Assembly (NCBI RefSeq): GCF_916858675.1
Contig: NZ_CAKASM010000006.1
Location: 1 to 64,000, forward strand
Origin: Sphingomonas sp. Leaf21
GTDB lineage: Bacteria > Pseudomonadota > Alphaproteobacteria > Sphingomonadales > Sphingomonadaceae
DNA: 64,000 bases
Reading direction: 5' to 3'
Shown here one piece after another: positions 60,886 to 64,000 of this stretch; position 1 is the first letter of the stretch, and the number at the start of each line of letters is the position of its first letter. The notes under the pieces are model-generated. The model was not told the origin of the DNA. It searched no databases and saw only the letters and a list, made by a program, of their open reading frames with translations. The position numbers were made by a program, and so were the translations under genes.

Positions 60886-61352
60886 GGCGTTCTTCTCCTA
60901 ACTCCCCTCCCGCAGGCGGGAGGGGTTGGGGGAGGGGACCCGGGTCGTGACAGAGCGACCCGCCTGAGGATCGGACCGGGATCCTTCCAGCAACAGGCGG
61001 CATCGCTCGTGGACAGCGCCAGCCCTCCCCCAGCCCCTCCCGCCTGCGGGAGGGGAGAAGAAGAAGGAGCCCCTCCCGCCTGCGGGAGGGGAGAAGAAGA
61101 AGGAGCCCCACCCGCCTGCGGGAGGGGAGAAGAAGAGGGAGCCCTGCCGCCTGCGGGAGGGGAGAAGCCGGACAGGGGCGGAGACCACTCTGTCACCTTC
61201 CAGACACAAGCCTTAACACTTCTGTCACAACCCGGACCCCAAGCGGTTGACTTGGCGGGACACGCTTTCTAAACGGGCCTCGCCTTGGCGGGGTCGCTCG
61301 CCGTTCGCGCGCATTCTCCCCTTCGGTGACGAAAACAGGTGAGGGTGGCTGC
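60886..61352. repeat. 467-bp gap with a 36-bp tandem palindrome array
   Basis: No supported gene. From 61033 four contiguous copies of a 36-bp unit run to about 61168 (starts 61033, 61069, 61105, 61141), each with the palindrome CCCTCCCGC-CT-GCGGGAGGG and an AGAAGAAGAAGG tail. A single inverted copy (CCTCCCGCAGGCGGGAGG) lies near 60905-60922. There are no spacers, so it is not a CRISPR array. The copies can each form a hairpin after ydbL; the first copy may end transcription. The promoter of the ATP synthase operon should lie in 61170-61350. Confidence 0.75.
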
Positions 61353-61670
61353 GTGGCGGAGAGGGAACCCGGACAGGACTTTGGCGATGCGGACGATCCG
61401 CGTCTGGCCGCGCTGGATCAGCGACTGGCCAAGGCGAGAGCGGACGAAACATCGCGGCAGGGGGTGAAGGTGGATGCCGACAGGGGTTATTCCCAGGGCA
61501 GCCGCGTCATCTCCGCGCTGATCGGAAGTCTTGTCGGCAGTGCGTTGATCGGCTGGCTCTTCGACCGCTGGTTCGGCACCGCACCCTGGGCCCTGATCGT
61601 GATGCTGTTCCTGGGGATCGGCGTGGCGTTCAGGCAGATCATTCGGATTTCTGGTGAGCGCCCGGAGTAA
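61353..61670 (+). CDS. atpI: ATP synthase accessory protein AtpI
   Basis: A 105-residue protein with two hydrophobic helices (about 52-70 and 76-94) around the FDRWFGTAPWALIVML motif typical of AtpI/AtpZ. It helps assemble the c-ring or provides Mg/Ca. GTG 61353 is chosen because GAGGGTGG lies upstream; GTG 61326 is also in frame. First gene of the F0 operon. Confidence 0.85.
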   Translation: MAEREPGQDFGDADDPRLAALDQRLAKARADETSRQGVKVDADRGYSQGSRVISALIGSLVGSALIGWLFDRWFGTAPWALIVMLFLGIGVAFRQIIRISGERPE

Positions 61671-61685
61671 CCGGGCGTTCGTCAT

Positions 61686-62495
61686 ATGTGGGAACGAAGC
61701 AGCGTGGCGGCAGAATCGGGCGGCAAGATTGATCCGATGCACCAGTTCCTGATCGAGCCGGTGCTCGGTCGGCATTGGGTGGTCGGCGGCTACGACCTTT
61801 CCTTCACCAACTCCGCTCTGTGGATGGTGGCGACGCTGGTCGCGCTGTGGATCTTCATGATCGGCGGCATGAAGCGCGATCTGGTGCCCGGTCGCTGGCA
61901 GGCGGCGGTCGAGGGTTTCACCGGCTTCGTCAATTCGATGCTGACGTCGAATATCGGGCCCGAGGGCAAGCGCTTCCTGCCCTACGTCTTCTCGCTGTTC
62001 ATGTTCATCCTGTTCGCCAACATCCTGGGCCTGCTGCCCTTCGGTGTGGTGCCGGGTGTCCATCCCTTCACCGTGACCAGCCACCTGACGGTCACCGGCG
62101 TGCTCGCCGTGATCTCGTTCGCGATCGTGCTGATCGTCGGCTTCGGTCGTCACGGCTTCCACTTCTTCGCGCTGTTCGTGCCGCACGGCACGCCCAAGCT
62201 GATGATCCCGCTGATCTTCGTGGTCGAGCTGATGAGCTTCCTGGTGCGCCCCTTCTCGCTGGGTCTGCGACTGTTCGTCGCGATGACCGCGGGGCACATC
62301 CTGCTGAAGGTTCTCGCCGCCTTCGTCATCAACGGCATCAACATGGGCCCCGGCTATGCCGCGCTCATCACGCTGCCGAGCTTCCTGCTGATGATCGGCA
62401 TCACCCTTCTCGAACTGCTGGTTGCCGCGATCCAGGCCTATGTCTTCGCGCTGCTGACCTCGGTCTATCTGAACGACGCCGTCAACCTGCACTGA
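61686..62495 (+). CDS. atpB: F0F1 ATP synthase subunit a
   Basis: The 269-residue proton-channel subunit. Hydrophobic helices are spread throughout; VRPFSLGLRLFVAMTAGHIL contains the essential Arg and LITLPSFLLMIGITLLELLV the C-terminal helix with VAAIQAYVFALLTSVYLNDA. Starts at ATG 61686 or GTG 61704; KIDPMHQFLIEPVLG is the usual N-terminal region. Operon partner of atpE. Confidence 0.96.
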   Translation: MWERSSVAAESGGKIDPMHQFLIEPVLGRHWVVGGYDLSFTNSALWMVATLVALWIFMIGGMKRDLVPGRWQAAVEGFTGFVNSMLTSNIGPEGKRFLPYVFSLFMFILFANILGLLPFGVVPGVHPFTVTSHLTVTGVLAVISFAIVLIVGFGRHGFHFFALFVPHGTPKLMIPLIFVVELMSFLVRPFSLGLRLFVAMTAGHILLKVLAAFVINGINMGPGYAALITLPSFLLMIGITLLELLVAAIQAYVFALLTSVYLNDAVNLH

Positions 62496-62577
62496 TCCGG
62501 CACGGCCGGACCGGGCGGGCGGACGCGCCGCCGACTTGAATACCCGAACGACCCTTTTTTGAACTGGAGTGATTGAA

Positions 62578-62805
62578 ATGGACGCAGAAGCCGCGAAGCT
62601 GATCGGTGCCGGTCTGGCCGCTATCGGCATGGGCATCGCCTCGCTCGGCGTGGGCAACGTGTTCGCCAAGTTCCTCGAAGGCGCGCTGCGCAATCCGGGT
62701 GCGGCGGACAGCCAGCAGGGCCGCCTCTTCATCGGTTTCGCCGGTGCCGAGCTTCTGGGCCTGCTCGCCTTCGTGACGATGATCATCCTGGTGTTCGTCG
62801 CCTGA
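62578..62805 (+). CDS. atpE: F0F1 ATP synthase subunit c
   Basis: A 75-residue hairpin of two helices with the RNP loop (38-40) and the proton-binding carboxylate Glu58 (FAGAELLGLLAF). Forms the rotating c-ring. ATG 62578 follows GGAGTGA; a GTG at 62569 would start earlier but disrupts the usual N terminus. Confidence 0.96.
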   Translation: MDAEAAKLIGAGLAAIGMGIASLGVGNVFAKFLEGALRNPGAADSQQGRLFIGFAGAELLGLLAFVTMIILVFVA

Positions 62806-62864
62806 TAATTCTGATCGGCCGGGCGGCGCTTGTGTCGCCCGGTTGATATGGCAACGAGGACTCC

Positions 62865-63359
62865 ATGCCCCAGATAGCACAGATCAGTGCGACCTATGCG
62901 TCGCAGATCTTCTGGCTCCTGATCACCTTCGGCCTGCTCTATTTCGTGGTCGGTCGTGGGATGGTGCCCAAGATTCAGGCGACCGTCGACGCTCGCGAAG
63001 CCCGTATCGCCGGCGATCTGGCGGCGGCGGAGGCCGCGCGTGCCGAGGCCGACCGGGTCGAGGCGGCATGGCGTGCCGAGATGGACGCGGCCCGGGCCGC
63101 CGCCATGGCGGAAACCGGCGCGGCCAAGTCGCGTGCGACCCAGGCGTTCGAGGCGCAGGTCAAGGCGGCCGATGCCGACCTGGCCGAGCGGCTGGGCCAT
63201 CACGACCTCGCGATCGCCAATGCCAAGGCAGAGGCGATGGCCAATCTTCAGACCGTGGCGGCCGACGCCGCGCGCGATCTCGTCGCCAAGCTGTCCGGCG
63301 TCCATGTGGGCGAGGATGCGGCGGCGGACGCGGTGCGAAAGGTGAGCGCGCATGGCTAA
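62865..63359 (+). CDS. atpG: F0F1 ATP synthase subunit b'
   Basis: A 164-residue peripheral stalk subunit: membrane helix at about 12-33 (QIFWLLITFGLLYFVVG) and a long charged, Ala-rich helix. The second b gene follows at once, the b'/b pair usual in alphaproteobacteria. Symbol usage varies (atpG, atpF', atpX). It overlaps the next gene by 8 bp. Confidence 0.92.
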   Translation: MPQIAQISATYASQIFWLLITFGLLYFVVGRGMVPKIQATVDAREARIAGDLAAAEAARAEADRVEAAWRAEMDAARAAAMAETGAAKSRATQAFEAQVKAADADLAERLGHHDLAIANAKAEAMANLQTVAADAARDLVAKLSGVHVGEDAAADAVRKVSAHG

Positions 63360-64000
63360 TCATTCCGCAGGCGGCGCGTTGACCAACGCCGATGCGCAGG
63401 TCGCACAGAACCTGGCCGACGCCGCTTCGGCCGAGGGCATGACGCAGAAGCCGATCCGCGAGGGCGATGGCCTGACCGGCAACACGGTGGCGCCGGCGGA
63501 AGCCGAACATGCCGCCAGCCCGACCGCGCTGGGTTTCGACTCGACCGGATGGGTGGCGCTTGCCGCGCTGGTCGTGCTGATCGGTATGCTGGTCAAGAAG
63601 GTGCCGACGATGATCGGCCGCTCGCTCGACCAGAAGATCGCGGCGATCCGCGCCCAGCTCGACGAAGCCACCAAGCTGCGTCAGGAAGCCGAGGCGCTGA
63701 AGGCCGAATATGAGGCCAAGGCGAAGGCCGCCCATGCCGATGCCGAGGCGATGCGCGTCCAGGCGCAGCACGAGGCGGGTCAGTTCCTCAGCAAGGCCAA
63801 GGCCGATGCCGAGGCGCTGATGGAGCGTCGCGCCAAGATGGCCGAGGACAAGATCGCCGCCGCCGAGCGCACCGCGCTGGCCGAGGTTCGCGCGCGCGCG
63901 GCCGAAGCCGCCGCCAAGGCGGCCGGCCTGCTGATCGCCGAGCATCATTCGGCCGACGCGGACCGCGCGATGATCGACCGCACGATCTCGGGGCTCGGTC
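63352..64000 (+). CDS. atpF: F0F1 ATP synthase subunit b, cut by the window end
   Basis: The first 216 residues of the second stalk subunit. An unusually long N-terminal tail (about 65 residues, AEHAASPTALGFDSTGW) precedes the membrane helix (about 68-86), followed by the charged Ala/Glu/Lys-rich coiled coil. The stop lies beyond the window. It ends the visible operon atpI-B-E-b'-b. Confidence 0.92.
   Translation, partial: MANHSAGGALTNADAQVAQNLADAASAEGMTQKPIREGDGLTGNTVAPAEAEHAASPTALGFDSTGWVALAALVVLIGMLVKKVPTMIGRSLDQKIAAIRAQLDEATKLRQEAEALKAEYEAKAKAAHADAEAMRVQAQHEAGQFLSKAKADAEALMERRAKMAEDKIAAAERTALAEVRARAAEAAAKAAGLLIAEHHSADADRAMIDRTISGLG

Noticed and set aside
61033..61168. CRISPR array
   Set aside because: The 36-bp copies are contiguous with no variable spacers, and no cas genes are near.

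Overview
The window comes from a high-GC alphaproteobacterium, most likely a Sphingomonas or close relative. The evidence is the large 180-kDa-type NAD-glutamate dehydrogenase, a separate F0 ATP synthase operon (I-a-c-b'-b) with two different b subunits, a petABC bc1 operon, and abundant REP-like palindromes of types I associate with sphingomonads. The genus is inferred from family resemblance only; no 16S or ribosomal gene is present.

Positions 1 to about 19,675 are the right-hand part of an integrated conjugative element (ICE). It holds a coupling protein (traG/virD4), a ribbon-helix-helix regulator, and the P-type mating-pair operon trbB-C-D-E, then J-L-F-G-I, followed by a DUF2274 protein and an excisionase-like protein. 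Between trbE and trbJ sits a cargo block: a hipBA-type toxin-antitoxin pair whose hipA is broken by a one-base frameshift, and a divergent serine hydrolase (beta-lactamase/penicillin-binding-protein fold). A second, intact hipBA with four phased operator palindromes lies downstream of trb. The element ends with an AlpA-like regulator and a P4-type tyrosine integrase next to a tRNA-Thr(CGT) gene, whose 3' end is the probable attachment site. Relaxase, origin of transfer and the other att copy were not found and probably lie to the left.

Positions 19,676-64,000 look like chromosomal backbone. In order: a PAS-like protein and NAD-glutamate dehydrogenase; Xaa-Pro aminopeptidase; a Tat-exported GH43-like hydrolase; an oligopeptidase B / DedA / thioesterase run, Ogt, and an exported PchB-like chorismate mutase; OsmC and PEP carboxylase; a palindrome-rich intergenic region; EVE, DUF3297 and ABC-F proteins; small exported proteins; lipB; two membrane proteins; GNAT, hemF, trmL and apt; petABC; a MaoC dehydratase, phosphodiesterase and BLUF photoreceptor; ychF; a 2OG-oxygenase-like gene and pth; a glycosyltransferase-like gene; radC; the ydbH-ynbE-ydbL envelope operon; a 36-bp tandem palindrome array; and the F0 ATP synthase operon, cut by the window end inside atpF.

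The most notable points are the element architecture (cargo inside trb, two hipBA modules, one frameshifted), the operator arrays, the exported PchB-like protein, and several distinct families of intergenic palindromic repeats.
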